Part shown: one piece after another, positions 35,634-45,080 of the stretch
Layout: every line of letters starts with the position of its first letter
Numbering within the stretch: the stretch's first letter is position 1
NCBI RefSeq assembly: GCF_000577895.1
Contig: NZ_HG917868.1
Span: 2,418,001 to 2,482,000, forward strand
DNA from: Clostridium bornimense
GTDB lineage: Bacteria; Bacillota; Clostridia; Clostridiales; Clostridiaceae
Direction: 5' to 3'
Length of the DNA stretch: 64,000 bases
Position numbers and translations under genes: made by a program
The notes under the pieces: model-generated
What the model saw: only the letters and a program-made list of their open reading frames with translations
What the model was told of the DNA's origin: nothing
Databases searched by the model: none

Positions 35634-35760
35634 CTTGTAATTTCTATCCTTTCTTCTTTAGTTTAATTAATATGAATATATAGTATTATTGAAATAATTT
35701 CAACTTTTTTCGACATTTTATTGTATTTTTACATTTATTTTTTCTATTAGTTATATAAAA

Positions 35761-35799
35761 AAAAGATAAACTTTATCCATATGGAAAAATTTATCTTTT
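35761..35799 (-). terminator. terminator of the GNAT gene at 35831-36271
   Basis: AAAAGATAAA (35761-35770) pairs with TTTATCTTTT (35790-35799), followed by eight Ts on the minus strand. Confidence 0.8.
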
Positions 35800-35830
35800 T
35801 TATGGTATTTCTAGTGATTGTATTAAAAAA

Positions 35831-36271
35831 TTATTTAAATTCATAAGTATATATAACTTCATTTCCTAATTCCTTAGCCATTGCCCCTGTCTTCTTACAT
35901 AAAATACTTGCTGGAATATTTCTGATATTTGTTGGCATCCATAATTTTAATATATTTTCACTTTCACAAATTTTCTTTATTTCATTTATTATTAATTCTC
36001 CTATACCTTTAGCTCTATGTTTCTTTAAAACTTTTATATCATATAGACACATTACATCATTTAATGAATCTAAGGATACTTGTCTGTATACAATTGCATA
36101 TCCTACAACATTATTCTCATCAAGTGCTACGAAAAAATAATTATTATCATTATTTAAAAATCTAGTAACAGTATTTGCTTCTATAGTATTTAAATCCTCA
36201 GCTTTTTTAATTTTATTTATAGCTTCTATTACTAAATCAACATTATTAATAGTACATCTCAATATATCCAA
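35831..36271 (-). CDS. GNAT acetyltransferase, AAC(3)-I-like
   Basis: 146 residues from the TTG at 36271 preceded by AAGGGTGAG; a GTG nine bases upstream is the alternative. YFFVALDENNVVGYAIVY near residues 45-62 and LYDIKVLKKHRAKGIGELII near 76-95 (acetyl-CoA motif) resemble the aminoglycoside 3-N-acetyltransferase I group, and PTNIRNIPASILCKKTGA resembles its C-terminal part. Drug resistance is only one possibility. Confidence 0.75.
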   Translation of the reverse strand: MDILRCTINNVDLVIEAINKIKKAEDLNTIEANTVTRFLNNDNNYFFVALDENNVVGYAIVYRQVSLDSLNDVMCLYDIKVLKKHRAKGIGELIINEIKKICESENILKLWMPTNIRNIPASILCKKTGAMAKELGNEVIYTYEFK

Positions 36272-36465
36272 ATAACTCACCCTTTTCTTAATAATTATTT
36301 ATTCATTATTACCTCCTTATATCAATATTGTATTTTACTTGTAATACGTTTTCAATTATATCTATATCTCACTTTCATTTTTATAACTTTTCACAATAAA
36401 ATAAGATATTAATATAGTAATGTCTATTAATTTTTATAATAATAAAAGCTACTGTATTACATTAA

Positions 36466-37239
36466 CTATATATTTATATCACCAGTCATATAAATCCTTG
36501 CACATCCTGCCACCTTTACACAATTACATTCCAACTTACAATATAGTTCTCCTTTTCTTTCTGATAATTGTTGTGCATAAAGTTCAGTACATCCTAATCT
36601 TTCGGCCCAATATGGAACAAGGCTACAATGGGATGAACCAGTAACAGGATCTTCATCTTTTAATTCTAGACAAAAATATCTTGAAACAAAATCAGATTTT
36701 TTCCCTTTTGCAGTAATAACAATTCCAAGCCACTTTGATAATTTCATTAAATTATCATAATTAGGTTTATAACCAGTAACTTCTTCTTCATTAGATAACA
36801 CAACAATTAAGTCTCGTGAAGAATACAACTCATATGGCGTTACCCCTAAAAGCTTCTTTATATCTTCTGTAATTTCTATCTTTATAGGTTTTCTAATTGG
36901 TAGTAGCATCTCATATTTATTATCATCTCGTACAACTTTAATAATTCCACTTTGCGTTGAAAAAGTAACTTTCTCCATATCTTTATAAAAATAATTCATA
37001 AGAATAAATGCTGATGCAAGGGTAGCATGTCCACATAAATCAATTTCAAACTTTGGTGTGAACCATCGTAATGAATATTTATTTTCTTCTTTTAATACAA
37101 ATGCAGTCTCCGGTAAGTTATGTTCTTTAGCTATTCTTTGCATTATCTCTGGACTAATTTTTCTATCTAAAATACATACCCCTGCTGGATTTCCTCCAAA
37201 AGCTTCATCTGTAAATGTATCAACCATATAATACTTCAT
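36466..37239 (-). CDS. PhzF-family isomerase/epimerase
   Basis: 257 residues of the PhzF/YddE fold (two diaminopimelate-epimerase-like halves). MVDTFTDEAFGGNPAGVCIL at the N-terminus, with NLPETAFV near residues 41-48 containing the catalytic-position glutamate, and FTPKFEIDLCGHATLASA near 60-77 are diagnostic. GSSHCSLVPYW lies in the second half. Most members have no assigned substrate; phenazine genes are absent here. GAGGGG precedes the ATG. Confidence 0.9.
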   Translation of the reverse strand: MKYYMVDTFTDEAFGGNPAGVCILDRKISPEIMQRIAKEHNLPETAFVLKEENKYSLRWFTPKFEIDLCGHATLASAFILMNYFYKDMEKVTFSTQSGIIKVVRDDNKYEMLLPIRKPIKIEITEDIKKLLGVTPYELYSSRDLIVVLSNEEEVTGYKPNYDNLMKLSKWLGIVITAKGKKSDFVSRYFCLELKDEDPVTGSSHCSLVPYWAERLGCTELYAQQLSERKGELYCKLECNCVKVAGCARIYMTGDINI

Positions 37240-37361
37240 ACTCTAACCCCTCTCATCAATTATCATTTTTCTTATTTCCATAAGGCACTTACCTCCAAAG
37301 ATTTAAAATAACTTTATCATGGTTTAGATTGTTATTCAACCCTTAATTTGGATAAATATAA

Positions 37362-37386
37362 AAGTGCCTATTTCTAGACACTTTTC
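37362..37386 (-). terminator. probable terminator of the DUF2798-like gene
   Basis: AAAAGTG and CACTTTT flank a 12-nt loop; T-rich sequence follows on the minus strand. Weak stem. Confidence 0.5.
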
Positions 37387-37416
37387 AATATTTTTTACTC
37401 TTTTCTGCTATAAAAA

Positions 37417-37932
37417 TTAACTTGTCTTTTCTATCTCTTCATTATATTCAGTCTCCTCAGCTTTACTATGAATTAGAGACATTACAGCTCTTGCAATTGG
37501 TTGAGCAATACATAATTCCACACCAAATGATATCGCAAAATTACGTGGCCATTTGTAAAAAAACATATCAATTGGTTCCATTGTAATAGCACCAGATCCT
37601 ATCCATGTTCCTATTACAGTTAAAAATATTGACATCAAAAATACTGTACATAAAATATTAATAATAATATGTGCATTGAAGCTATCATCTTTCTCTACAA
37701 TTTTTCCTGTCATCCATTCTGCTGGTTTATATGTTGCTAAAACAAGAGCAATTGCGCATATCCATATAAAAGGTATAACTTTAATGGCATTCTTCCAAAT
37801 ATCCAAACTAAAAGTCCCCATCTCAAAACATGTAATTAATGGTGCAATTATATTTACTGATATAATTGAAATAACAGCCATAAATAATGCAAACTCTTTC
37901 TTGTTACGTGGTAATTTCATGTAAAATTCCAT
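37417..37932 (-). CDS. DUF2798-like membrane protein
   Basis: 171 residues with four membrane segments arranged as two repeats of about 70 residues; each half carries an (R/K)N(F/K) start and a P near the membrane (MKLPRNKKEFALF, FFYKWPRNFAISFGVEL). This layout is that of DUF2798 proteins, whose role is unknown. AGGAG lies eight bases before the ATG. It is a single gene between terminators. Confidence 0.72.
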   Translation of the reverse strand: MEFYMKLPRNKKEFALFMAVISIISVNIIAPLITCFEMGTFSLDIWKNAIKVIPFIWICAIALVLATYKPAEWMTGKIVEKDDSFNAHIIINILCTVFLMSIFLTVIGTWIGSGAITMEPIDMFFYKWPRNFAISFGVELCIAQPIARAVMSLIHSKAEETEYNEEIEKTS

Positions 37933-37984
37933 TTCCTATTCTCCTCACTTTCCTATACTTTAAAGTTTTGCTCAAAAAAATAAA

Positions 37985-38011
37985 GCGCGAAATCAAATAA
38001 TGATTTCACGC
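37985..38011 (-). terminator. terminator of the methyltransferase gene
   Basis: GCGTGAAATCA pairs with TGATTTCGCGC (one G-U pair), followed by TTTATTTTTTT on the minus strand. Confidence 0.85.
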
Positions 38012-38097
38012 TGATCAATTATACGCATAAACTTCAATTAATACTATAATTATAATGATTTTATTAATTTTTGTCAAAGTGCTATTTTCTATTTCTA

Positions 38098-38868
38098 TTA
38101 CAACTTTCTTGCTTTAAAACAAAATGAAATTGGGAGCATCTTAGCCTTTTTTGTTTTGCTACTATTATCTCCAACTGACTTCATAGTTTCATCATCAGTT
38201 TGTTCAATCATTTGTTCAACAACAAATCCTGCTTCTGCCAAAGCATTAATATATGTGGATATTTTTCTATTACATAATATTATTTCACTTCCATCAACAG
38301 GCATGCTAAAGTATGCTTCGTCAAAATAACTTTTATTAAAAACTAACATATCATTTTCTATAATATCTTTACGCTCAGTACATGACCAAGCAACACAGTA
38401 ATTCAATGTATGATGCCAACTAAATATAAATATTCCATCTTTTTTTAGATATGATGCTATCTTTTTGAACGTGCCTAATAGATCTGTTGTCCAACCAATA
38501 CCGTATATTGAATAAACAAAATCAAAATATTCGGTAGGAATTCCTGCCTCTGCTTCCATAGGAGCACAAATAAATTTAGCTGTATAGCCATGTTCTTTTA
38601 AATATGAATCCGCATTTTCTATTTGTTTGTGTGAAATATCTAATCCCCACAATTCAGCAGCATTTCTATCAGCATGATATTTTAGGGAGTGTCCACTTCC
38701 ACAACAAATCTCCAGCAGTTTTTTACCTGAAACATCTCCAAATAAATGGAGATCCTCTTCAGTGACAAATTTAACCCCGTATTCTGGAAGTGCCGTTGTT
38801 CCAAACCATAAATCTGCATTTGTGTCCCAATATGTTTTATTTATTTTTAGTATTTCATTCTTTTCCAT
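38098..38868 (-). CDS. class I SAM-dependent methyltransferase
   Basis: 256 residues. The SAM-binding motif I is LLEICCGSGHSLKYHA near residues 51-66 (E/DxGxGxG), motif II ends ELWGLDISHKQIE near 72-84 and the motif IV region is FDFVYSIYGIGW near 118-129. It belongs to the Methyltransf_11/25 type with unknown acceptor. GGAAGGGG precedes the ATG. Confidence 0.85.
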   Translation of the reverse strand: MEKNEILKINKTYWDTNADLWFGTTALPEYGVKFVTEEDLHLFGDVSGKKLLEICCGSGHSLKYHADRNAAELWGLDISHKQIENADSYLKEHGYTAKFICAPMEAEAGIPTEYFDFVYSIYGIGWTTDLLGTFKKIASYLKKDGIFIFSWHHTLNYCVAWSCTERKDIIENDMLVFNKSYFDEAYFSMPVDGSEIILCNRKISTYINALAEAGFVVEQMIEQTDDETMKSVGDNSSKTKKAKMLPISFCFKARKL

Positions 38869-38928
38869 GAGTGCCCCTTCCCTTTATATAAATAATCTAT
38901 ATTATAAATTCCTTATTATTTATTAAAT

Positions 38929-38957
38929 AAAAAGTGCCTAATATATAGACACTTTTT
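38929..38957 (-). terminator. terminator of the GNAT gene at 38975-39769
   Basis: AAAAAGTG (38929-38936) and CACTTTTT (38950-38957) with an AT-rich loop, followed by T-rich sequence on the minus strand. Confidence 0.75.
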
Positions 38958-38974
38958 CTAATTATTTAGACTAC

Positions 38975-39769
38975 TTAACAAAATCTAACGTAAAATATCC
39001 TATTTTCAGGAATAAACCCACTACTAATCAATGTTACAATACTTTCCGTATTGCCATAACCGCATCCGGCTACAGGTATTAGCCCCTGTAATATAGCAAT
39101 CTTACTTAAATTTATTATTATACTTCTTCCTACACCCTTATTTCTATGCTTTGGCAATGTAAAATTACCTATATCGCAATTCTTCTTATTATTTATCATC
39201 TTACCAATACCACCATATCCCAAGGTTTCATCATCACTTAGTATCTTATAAAATTTGAATTTTTCATCTTGAAAACACCCTTCCCATTGTTGTTCTGTGA
39301 GATTATTCATCAATTCATATTCACTTGGGCATACCTCTCTTATACATTCCATACCATATTCAGCTTCACGTTCTGGTTCTCCGTAAATAAAGTTGAAAGC
39401 TTGCATATCAAAGTGTGTTTTTAGTCTATTCATCTTTTCAAATGCAAGTCCAACATAATGAGAATCATTGCTTGCTACTAGCGCTGCCTCAATCTGAAAA
39501 TCTTCTATTACCTTATTAAATATTTCTACTGATTCTTGACGTTTTGATGGAATAACATAAAATCCTCTTAACATCTTACCATCATCCCATGAAGTCCCAA
39601 TAGAAAGAAACCCCCATACTTCTTTATTGTGCAGAATACTATATGCCTCACCATCAAACATCATACTATTGTGAAAGCCATCATTCTTATATCCCAGTTC
39701 AACAAAGTAATCTGTGCAAATCTCCTGCATTTTATCCCAGCTTGTTTTCTTTATTATAATATCCTTCAT
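38975..39769 (-). CDS. two-domain GNAT-family acetyltransferase
   Basis: 264 residues, about twice a single GNAT domain. The C-terminal domain holds the acetyl-CoA motif FTLPKHRNKGVGRSIIINL near residues 202-220 and the closing ESIVTLISSGFIP. The N-terminal half (~1-130, e.g. AYSILHNKEVWGFLSIG) looks like a second, degenerate GNAT fold. Substrate unknown. GGGAGAAAAG precedes the ATG. Confidence 0.78.
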   Translation of the reverse strand: MKDIIIKKTSWDKMQEICTDYFVELGYKNDGFHNSMMFDGEAYSILHNKEVWGFLSIGTSWDDGKMLRGFYVIPSKRQESVEIFNKVIEDFQIEAALVASNDSHYVGLAFEKMNRLKTHFDMQAFNFIYGEPEREAEYGMECIREVCPSEYELMNNLTEQQWEGCFQDEKFKFYKILSDDETLGYGGIGKMINNKKNCDIGNFTLPKHRNKGVGRSIIINLSKIAILQGLIPVAGCGYGNTESIVTLISSGFIPENRIFYVRFC

Positions 39770-39863
39770 TTATCTTTTCTCCCTTCAAGTATATACAATT
39801 ATTTTTTTAAATCTAATTTTAGTACTTTAGAGAGTATATAACTAATAAAAATAAGTACAAAAA

Positions 39864-39968
39864 AAACACATCCTATCATGTGTTTAACTAAGTTAAATTT
39901 ATTGATATGAATAAAATAGCGGCACAATAAAAATGCATCCTAATATACCTAATATTAAATTAGTTCAT
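39864..39968 (-). other. possible tiny broken membrane-peptide gene with its terminator
   Basis: On the minus strand GAGAGGTAATAATG gives a ribosome site and ATG at 39966-39968, but the frame stops at once (ATGAACTAA). One base out of frame the sequence reads NLILGILGCIFIVPLFYSYQ and stops at 39899. A terminator (AAACACAT...ATGTGTTT plus eight Ts, 39864-39885) follows. It may be a frameshifted single-helix peptide. The rest of the 412-base gap 39770-40181 shows nothing. Confidence 0.25.
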
Positions 39969-40181
39969 TATTACCTCTCTACAATTTAAAATACTCATAT
40001 GCAACTACCTCCCTATACTTATTTATATTATATAAGATTTTATTAATAAATATTATCTTATAAAACCATAATATTCTTTATTCCACTATTTGTCAATTTA
40101 AATTCACAATAAATGGTTTTTCTATTTTGTAACTAATTTCACTATGCTATAATTAATTTAAATAATATTGGAGATGATTTT

Positions 40182-40919
40182 ATGAGTACAGCAATAGAAA
40201 AACTAACTCAAATTTTAAAAGAAAGTAATAACATAGTATTTTTCGGAGGTGCAGGAGTTTCCACTGAAAGTAATATACCAGACTTCAGAAGTTCCAACGG
40301 TTTATGGAACGAGAAACTTCAAATAAACTTTACTCCAGAACAACTTGTATCTCACACATTTTTCGTAAGGTATCCAGAAGAATTCTTTAAGTTTTATAAA
40401 GATAAACTTATATACCCTGATGCAAAACCTAATGCTGCCCATATTGCACTTGCTAAACTTGAAGAAATGGGTAAACTCAAAGCCGTTGTTACTCAAAATA
40501 TTGATGGCCTACATCAAGCTGCTGGATCAAAGAAGGTTTATGAATTACATGGCTCTGTTCTTAGAAACTATTGCATGAAATGTAATGCCTTTTATGATAA
40601 AAAGTTTATTTTAGAATCAAAAGGTGTGCCTACTTGTCCTAAGTGTGGTGGAAAAGTTAAACCTGATGTTGTCCTTTATGAAGAAGGACTAGATAATAAT
40701 GTTATAAGTGGAGCAGTTAAAGCTATTTCAGAAGCTGATACTTTAATTATTGGAGGAACCTCCCTAATTGTTTATCCTGCTGCAGGACTTATTGATTACT
40801 TTAGAGGAAAGAATCTTGTACTTATAAACAAGAGCACAACATCTGCTGATAATAAAGCTGATCTTGTTATTCATGATGCTATTGGCAAAGTTTTAGGGGA
40901 AGCTGTTAATAATTTATAA
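40182..40919 (+). CDS. cobB: NAD-dependent protein deacylase (sirtuin)
   Basis: 245 residues. FFGGAGVSTESNIPDFR near residues 21-37 is the NAD-binding GAG...PDFR motif, TQNIDGLHQAAG near 104-115 the second, and catalytic His lies in LHGSVL near 124. Structural zinc is held by YCMKCNAFY and CPKCGG. ELHGSVLRNYC indicates the bacterial SIRT2/CobB-type group. GGAGATG precedes the ATG. The stop codon lies within the terminator stem. Confidence 0.93.
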   Translation: MSTAIEKLTQILKESNNIVFFGGAGVSTESNIPDFRSSNGLWNEKLQINFTPEQLVSHTFFVRYPEEFFKFYKDKLIYPDAKPNAAHIALAKLEEMGKLKAVVTQNIDGLHQAAGSKKVYELHGSVLRNYCMKCNAFYDKKFILESKGVPTCPKCGGKVKPDVVLYEEGLDNNVISGAVKAISEADTLIIGGTSLIVYPAAGLIDYFRGKNLVLINKSTTSADNKADLVIHDAIGKVLGEAVNNL

Positions 40920-40969
40920 GGACTTGTTGCAATAACAAAGTTTTTAGTTTGTTATTGCAACAAGTCCTT
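40918..40969 (+). terminator. terminator of the sirtuin gene
   Basis: A perfect 22-bp stem (40918-40939 with 40948-40969) and an 8-nt loop, followed by T-rich sequence. The stem begins at the stop codon. Confidence 0.9.
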
Positions 40970-41082
40970 TATTTAATTATATGCTGGTGAAAAATTTCTA
41001 AAAACTTTTTTGTGTTCAACTTTATTAAAAAAATTATTCTTAGGAATCTCTTAGACACTCTGCCTCATATCTGTTCATTCAC

Positions 41083-41600
41083 TTATAAACCTCTAGTTTT
41101 TCTTTCGCACAACTTAACTTTTCTTATAAAGACTATAGCCATTATCACTATAATAAAAATTGTTAAGAACGTTTCATCTAACTTTATTATTTCAATAGAA
41201 TATGCTAAAGAAATTGATGTTACTAACTTAGATATCATAGCTATAATAAGAAACTTAAATCCATTAACCTTTGCTATTCCAGATCCAATACAAATAACTT
41301 CATCCGGTAATATAGGTAATATAAATAACATTAATATTATTATTGTATCATTTCTTTCTATATAATTATTAAACTTCTCTAACTTCTTTTTATCAACCAT
41401 TTTACTAGCAATATTGCCACCTACATATTTTGCAATAGAAAACATCACTATTATTCCAGCTATCGTACCGAAAAAACCTACAATAGCACCAATTAGTGGT
41501 CCAAAGGTAGCACTTCCTGCCATTATTGTTACTGGCTCTGGTATTGGTAATATTATAGGTTGTAAAAAACATGTAATAAAATAAGATAATAAAATTTCAT
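41083..41600 (-). pseudogene. TVP38/TMEM64 (SNARE-associated/DedA-like) membrane protein, frameshifted at the N-terminus
   Basis: From 41523 a 146-codon frame is open, but the family's conserved FLQPIILPIPEPVT lies in frame just upstream without a start codon. An ATG at 41598-41600 with GAAAGGAAA before it begins MKFYYLILL in another frame and needs a one-base shift near 41565 to join. Two or three further membrane helices follow, including MAGSATFGPLIGAIVGFFG. The protein would be short for the family even when repaired. It could be a recent pseudogene or a read error. Confidence 0.65.
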
Positions 41601-41750
41601 ATTAAATTTCCTTTCAACTTACTTTAGCTACATATTAAAATAAATACCTTAATGAAATACAAATAAAAAACTTAATATTTCTTAATAATTTATCTATTGT
41701 TAATATATACTGATGCTGTGATTTTGGTTTTAGTATGAAATAAAAAAATC

Positions 41751-41787
41751 CCCAGAAACTATTGAATATATACAATATTTCCGGGGC
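41751..41787 (-). terminator. terminator after the first chemotaxis gene
   Basis: CCCCGGAAATATTG pairs with CAATAGTTTCTGGGG (bulge and G-U allowed), then TTTTTTT on the minus strand. The 279-base gap 41601-41879 holds nothing else. Confidence 0.85.
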
Positions 41788-41879
41788 AATTTTTCTAATT
41801 GTGATATATTTATTTATTTTTTGTTATAAACCTTCTTATATTTACAGCTAGAAGTATCAATGAAACACTCTCTCTTTAT

Positions 41880-43370
41880 TTAATATAGATTCTTTACTGA
41901 TTCTGTAGTTTCTTTTAACTCTTCTGTTAGCTTAAATGCTATTTCAGCTTTTTCCTTAAAGTTATTAGATATACTTGAGCATTCTTCTGTTATAGCCATT
42001 GTTTCTTCAGCTACCACAGATATATTATTTATAGAATTAACTATAACTTCACTAGCCGCTGCAATTTCTTTTACTTCTTCGTCTACTCCATTTACCTTAC
42101 TTAATACATATTCAGTATTTTCTCCAATTACATCAAAAATCTTTGTTGTCCTATGTACTAATTGATTTTGTATGTTATTAGCTTCACTTAATTTTTCTAC
42201 TGACTTTATTGAAGTATCTAATTTTTCTCTTAAATCATTAGTTATACTAATTATATTTTCTATAGAATCTGAACTTTGTTCTGCTAACTTTCTTATCTCA
42301 TCAGCAACTACTGAGAACCCTTTCCCACTTTCTCCTGCTCTAGCTGCTTCTATCGATGCATTTAACGCTAATAAATTTGTTTGCTTTACTATATTATTTA
42401 TTACATTAGTAATATGAAATATATCATCAGATCTCTTATTAAGTTCCTTCATAATTTCTTTAACTTCTTCATTTGTAGCATCTACCACAAAGGCTTGACT
42501 ACCTAATTCTTTAACAATCTCTTTGCTTTCTATTAAAATACTGTTAGTTTTTATTGAGATTTCACTCATTTCACTAGTCATAATTTCAGTACTTTCTATT
42601 TTTTCTTTAATATTATTTGAATACTTAACCTGCGTTTTAATATCATCACTATTTCTTTCAGCACCCTTAGTTATATCATCAAGTGCTACTGTAAGCATTG
42701 CTGACTCTTTTGAAATATTATTTACTATATCTAATACTTCCTCCATATTAGTATCTATAGTATTATTAATATTCATAACTTCATCTATTAGCTGGTCTTG
42801 CTTCAATTTAGCTTCATTTATATTATCTAAAAACTCCTGATTAGTATTACTAAAAAAGTTTACCGCTGATGCATTATTATATGAACCATATACAAATAAT
42901 ATAGTAGTTATTATTATAACAATATACGTAATAATTTCTATATTATGAAATCCAAGTTTATTTATATCAATGATCATTTTTATAATATTTATAGATATAA
43001 TAACTAATCCAAATATTCTAAACTCGTTTTTTCTTCCGTATAATACATAACTAGATAGAAATGGAAATATAAAAGCAAAGTTTACCTCACTACCAACAAA
43101 ATAAGTACCTATCCATGTAATTATATATACTACAAAAACTACAATTCTTATAATTTTACTTTTACTATCCTTTTTTAATAATAAATACGACCAAATAAAA
43201 GTTGATACTACTAAAATAGTATAAATTAATGCTTGCATCATATTTAATGATCCAGTAGTAGCCCCCATTATTAATGCAAATATTAATATTGGCGTAGTTA
43301 CTTTCACTATCCTGACCAAATTAGTATTAGCTATGACATATAATCTAATTTCTTTTTCTTCTGTATTCAT
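41880..43370 (-). CDS. methyl-accepting chemotaxis protein, membrane-embedded sensor type
   Basis: 496 residues. The first ~185 residues form about six membrane helices with no extracellular sensory domain; the rest is a long coiled-coil signalling domain. The hairpin tip that contacts CheA/CheW is [20 protein letters not shown], then [10 protein letters not shown], near residues 335-365. GGAGAAAT precedes the ATG. It is a paralogue of the gene at 43455-44939, 84 bases upstream. The signal is unknown; sensing through the membrane domain is inferred. Confidence 0.9.
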   Translation of the reverse strand: MNTEEKEIRLYVIANTNLVRIVKVTTPILIFALIMGATTGSLNMMQALIYTILVVSTFIWSYLLLKKDSKSKIIRIVVFVVYIITWIGTYFVGSEVNFAFIFPFLSSYVLYGRKNEFRIFGLVIISINIIKMIIDINKLGFHNIEIITYIVIIITTILFVYGSYNNASAVNFFSNTNQEFLDNINEAKLKQDQLIDEVMNINNTIDTNMEEVLDIVNNISKESAMLTVALDDITKGAERNSDDIKTQVKYSNNIKEKIESTEIMTSEMSEISIKTNSILIESKEIVKELGSQAFVVDATNEEVKEIMKELNKRSDDIFHITNVINNIVKQTNLLALNASIEAARAGESGKGFSVVADEIRKLAEQSSDSIENIISITNDLREKLDTSIKSVEKLSEANNIQNQLVHRTTKIFDVIGENTEYVLSKVNGVDEEVKEIAAASEVIVNSINNISVVAEETMAITEECSSISNNFKEKAEIAFKLTEELKETTESVKNLY

Positions 43371-43454
43371 TTTATTTCTCCTTTGTAAATATTCTCATTT
43401 TATATATCGATATTATTTCATATTTAATTTAGAATATTTAAGAGAATTTATCTA

Positions 43455-44939
43455 TTAATATAATTCTTTTACATTTTCTGTATTTTCTTTCAGTTCATTA
43501 GTTAATTTGAATGCTTCTTTAGCTTTATCTTTAAAATTATTAGATATAGCTAAACATTCTTCTGTTGCTGCCATAGTCTCCTCTGATGTAGCAGATAAAT
43601 TATCTATAGCTTCTACTATCACACCATTAGCTTCTACTATATTATTTACCTCTCTATCTATTCCTTCTACTCTTTTCATAACATTTTTAGTATTTATATC
43701 AATATTCTCAAAAATCTCTGTTGTCCTCATAACTAATTCATTTTGTTTTATATTAGCTTCATTTAATTTTTCTACAGAAATTATAGAATCGCTCAATTTG
43801 CTTTGTAATTCATTAGTTATTGATGCTATATTCTCTATAGATTTAGCACTTTGTTCTGCCAACTTTCTAATTTCTTCTGCAACTACAGCAAAACCTTTTC
43901 CACTTTCTCCTGCTCTTGCTGCTTCTATTGATGCATTTAATGATAATAAATTAGTTTGCTTAACTATATTATCAATAACAGTAGTTATTTCCACAATACC
44001 TCTAGATCTTTCATCTAATTCATTCATTATACTCTTTACACTCATGTTGCTTTCTTTTACTACTTCGGATTGTTGTTTTAATTCATCTATAATATTATTA
44101 CTTTCTTTTATTACTTCGTTTGTTTTTTCTGAAATAGAGCTCATTTCTGTAGTCATATCTGCAGCATAGTTTAACTTTTCTTGTACATCTTTAGTATATT
44201 GAACTTGCATTTGAATAAAATCATTATTTCTTTGTGATCCATTTGCTATTTCACCTAATGACTCTGTTAATAAATTTGATTCCTCAGATATATTATCTAC
44301 AATTTCTAAAACTGCTCCTGTATTCTCATCTATAGTATTATTTAAATTCATTACTTCTTTAATTAAATTATCTTGTTTTCCTCTACTTATGTTTAAATCT
44401 TTTACATATTCCTTATTGATAATATCAAAAGAATTTATAGCTACAGTATTTTTATATATTGCATATATAAATAACAGATTTTGCTCAAAAATTATTAAAT
44501 ACGTATTTATATTATCTGATAATTTATCATCAAAAATCATCTTACATCCTGTTACTAAAAATATAATAACAGCTATCATCATTATGTATTTCTTATCTCC
44601 ATATAATACGTAAGCTGTTATAAATGCAAATCCAAATGCAAAAGATACATAAAAATCTAATACAACATATGTATAAGTCCATGAAATAACATATCCTATA
44701 AGAACAATATTTTTAACATGTACACTATCTCTATTTAATCTATAAGTTATAGTAGAACTTATCCATGTAATAACTACTGTTACACTAACTATTATAGCTT
44801 GAACTAATGTACCTACTTTTGTCACATATAAACCTATTGTTGACAATAGTAGAATTACTGTGATTAATCTTACCATCTTTACTAAATTATCATTTGCTAC
44901 TCTATTAAGCCTTAGTTCGTCCCTTAATTTAAGCTCCAT
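43455..44939 (-). CDS. methyl-accepting chemotaxis protein, paralogue of the next gene
   Basis: 494 residues with the same design: about six N-terminal membrane helices, then a signalling coiled coil with [20 protein letters not shown] and [17 protein letters not shown] near residues 340-375. Much of the C-terminal half aligns codon by codon with its neighbour (for example [10 protein letters not shown] versus [10 protein letters not shown]), so the pair looks like a tandem duplication whose sensor halves have diverged more. GGGGGAAAA precedes the ATG. Confidence 0.9.
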   Translation of the reverse strand: MELKLRDELRLNRVANDNLVKMVRLITVILLLSTIGLYVTKVGTLVQAIIVSVTVVITWISSTITYRLNRDSVHVKNIVLIGYVISWTYTYVVLDFYVSFAFGFAFITAYVLYGDKKYIMMIAVIIFLVTGCKMIFDDKLSDNINTYLIIFEQNLLFIYAIYKNTVAINSFDIINKEYVKDLNISRGKQDNLIKEVMNLNNTIDENTGAVLEIVDNISEESNLLTESLGEIANGSQRNNDFIQMQVQYTKDVQEKLNYAADMTTEMSSISEKTNEVIKESNNIIDELKQQSEVVKESNMSVKSIMNELDERSRGIVEITTVIDNIVKQTNLLSLNASIEAARAGESGKGFAVVAEEIRKLAEQSAKSIENIASITNELQSKLSDSIISVEKLNEANIKQNELVMRTTEIFENIDINTKNVMKRVEGIDREVNNIVEANGVIVEAIDNLSATSEETMAATEECLAISNNFKDKAKEAFKLTNELKENTENVKELY

Positions 44940-45040
44940 CAGTTTTCCCCCTAAAAAATTTCATTTTTTTACTTTATTAACTTTTATCGTGATTTTATTA
45001 AATTTATTTACATTTTTTATTAATTTATTTCAAAAATAGA

Positions 45041-45079
45041 AAAATACTGTGTAAATTTAAAATTTACACAGTATTTTTG
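45041..45079 (-). terminator. terminator of the acyl-AMP ligase/reductase gene
   Basis: AAAAATACTGTGTAAATTT (45041-45059) and AAATTTACACAGTATTTTT (45061-45079) form an almost loopless perfect palindrome ending in Ts. Confidence 0.9.
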
Positions 45080-45080
45080 T

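Noticed and set aside
43507-44169. Long plus-strand open frame (220 codons) opposite the chemotaxis gene
   Set aside because: It is antisense to the conserved signalling domain, has no ribosome site and a composition typical of a mirror frame.
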